DNA from: Rhodobacterales bacterium
GTDB taxonomy: Bacteria; Pseudomonadota; Alphaproteobacteria; Rhodobacterales; Rhodobacteraceae
Direction: 5' to 3'
DNA length: 64,000 nucleotides
NCBI GenBank assembly: GCA_002747035.1
Contig: PDRZ01000016.1
Span: 124,001 to 188,000, forward strand
A program made the translations under genes and the position numbers. A model generated the notes under the pieces. The model had not been told where the DNA came from. It saw only the letters and a list, made by a program, of their open reading frames with translations, and did not search any database. This document shows positions 63,317-64,000 of the stretch, piece after piece (the stretch's first letter is position 1; each line of letters starts with the position of its first letter).

Positions 63317-64000
63317 ATGACTGCACTTGCCGACCATATGCCCATCATAACTCCGTCGAAAGACGCGCTGAAAGAATGGGGCACACTCTGGCTAGGCGAA
63401 GAAGGATCGAATGGCAAAGCCAAGAAGGCCAATCGCTTCGACCGAAAACAGAGCATGGACTTCGGCAAGGTCTTTGATCAGGCATTTGGAGAAGCCCTTG
63501 CTGTGATGCTGGGCGGCATTACCCTGCGGAACATCAGCAGTCCATCACTCGTGCCCCCAGAGGCGAATTGTGTGGAAGTCGGGGAGACCCGGATAATCGG
63601 AGGCATCCGCCCGCAAAACTTCGATGCTGCATACCGACCTGACGGCCCACGGGTTGTCTATGACAGCAAGACTTTGAACGACACGGACAGCGTCCGCAAG
63701 AACTGGCAGAACATGGTGAATGACCTCGGCACCGAGGCAACCACCTGCCATACCCGTTTCCCCTACTGTGTTGTCGTGTTGGTTGTCGCGATACCACGCG
63801 ATGCCCTCCCTGCGAACCAAGAGCGTGACCTCATCAGGACGCTGGAACGTCTGGGCTCGCGAAACGATGTCCTTGACCAAGCTCACCTAGCCGAGGCCAT
63901 CGCATTCGTGGTCTGGGACCCGCACACCGGCGAACTGGACCCGGCAGCCCCAGCCCCTGACTCCCCTATCCGGTTGGAGAACGTGAGCAAGCGCATCTAT
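63317..64000 (+). CDS. Predicted PD-(D/E)XK restriction-type endonuclease (partial, cut by window end)
   Basis: From ATG 63317 the frame is open for 228 codons to the window edge. The segment FDAAYRPDGPRVVYDSKTLN (about residues 102-121) has Asp103 followed after 12 residues by D-S-K (Asp116, Lys118), a PD-(D/E)XK-like active site, and KNWQNMVNDLGTEATTCHTRFPYCVVVLVVAIP follows. Residues 183-205 (NDVLDQAHLAEAIAFVVWDP) look family-like. Codon use is less GC-extreme than in the core genes. I read it as a restriction-like nuclease gene, the first of an island; a methylase or other partner would lie past 64000. The Shine-Dalgarno is weak and the start is not certain. Confidence 0.6.
   Translation, partial: MTALADHMPIITPSKDALKEWGTLWLGEEGSNGKAKKANRFDRKQSMDFGKVFDQAFGEALAVMLGGITLRNISSPSLVPPEANCVEVGETRIIGGIRPQNFDAAYRPDGPRVVYDSKTLNDTDSVRKNWQNMVNDLGTEATTCHTRFPYCVVVLVVAIPRDALPANQERDLIRTLERLGSRNDVLDQAHLAEAIAFVVWDPHTGELDPAAPAPDSPIRLENVSKRIY

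Noticed and set aside
63101-63337. 78-codon minus-strand frame after tRNA-Asn
   Set aside because: It overlaps the tRNA terminator and repeat region and has no recognisable features; an integrase fragment was considered but not supported.
1-64000. CRISPR array, prophage or insertion sequence
   Set aside because: No array of regular repeats with spacers, no transposase, integrase or phage structural gene is visible in the window.

Overview
The window looks like chromosomal DNA of a marine alphaproteobacterium of the order Rhodobacterales (Roseobacter group). It is GC-rich and dense with genes, and carries MipZ, a tatABC operon, a ScfR/PccR-type regulator beside propionyl-CoA carboxylase genes, an alphaproteobacterial choline-sulfate/betaine block with a ChoXWV transporter, and families of intergenic palindromes. 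This placement rests on gene content and protein resemblance, not on a database search.

Layout. 0-5 kb: cysS-cimA operon, a small membrane protein, the 3' stub of a hydrolase gene, and a squalene/phytoene synthase-family gene. 5-9 kb: an MFS exporter, then cobA-cobB. 9-12 kb: tatABC plus a DUF815 ATPase. 12-20.6 kb: a Na+/H+ antiporter, mipZ, an AruH-like aminotransferase, a TPM protein, a non-pyrrolysine MttB homologue, an EEP-family hydrolase and a TerB/DnaJ protein. 20.8-35 kb: the propionate block (mcm, pccA, pccB, several small passenger genes, the regulator pccR). 35-45 kb: betI-betC-betB-betA running left and choX-choW-choV running right from a shared control region. 45-54.7 kb: transporters (EamA, AGCS, LysE with its LysR regulator, SLC13), yebC and two cyclophilins. 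54.9-61 kb: pgk, fda and tkt with zapA between. 61-63 kb: a sensor kinase and an MBL-fold hydrolase. The window ends at tRNA-Asn, followed by a predicted restriction endonuclease cut off by the window edge, probably the start of an integrated island.

How the genes work together. Propionyl-CoA goes through PccAB and then the B12-dependent mutase; cobA and cobB supply steps of B12 synthesis. Choline or choline-O-sulfate is imported and converted to glycine betaine. pgk, fda and tkt serve central carbon metabolism.

The most striking observation is at the left end. Immediately upstream of cysS-cimA is a 13-codon reading frame, MNGTICIICCIIR, with five Ile and three Cys codons. It is followed by a hairpin with a U-rich tail and an alternative pairing partner. 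The downstream genes charge tRNA-Cys (cysS) and start isoleucine synthesis by the citramalate route (cimA). This looks like a ribosome-mediated attenuator reading both amino acids. A -35/-10 pair with a 17-bp spacer would place the transcript start at or next to the leader ATG, so the peptide may be translated from a leaderless mRNA.

A second theme is dispersed palindromes: a tripartite hairpin element (five copies; all four intergenic copies lie between convergent genes and the fifth is in frame inside cobB), a 47-bp palindrome (three copies), a 40-bp element (two copies), an AT-rich palindrome (three related copies) and one 115-bp MITE-like element.
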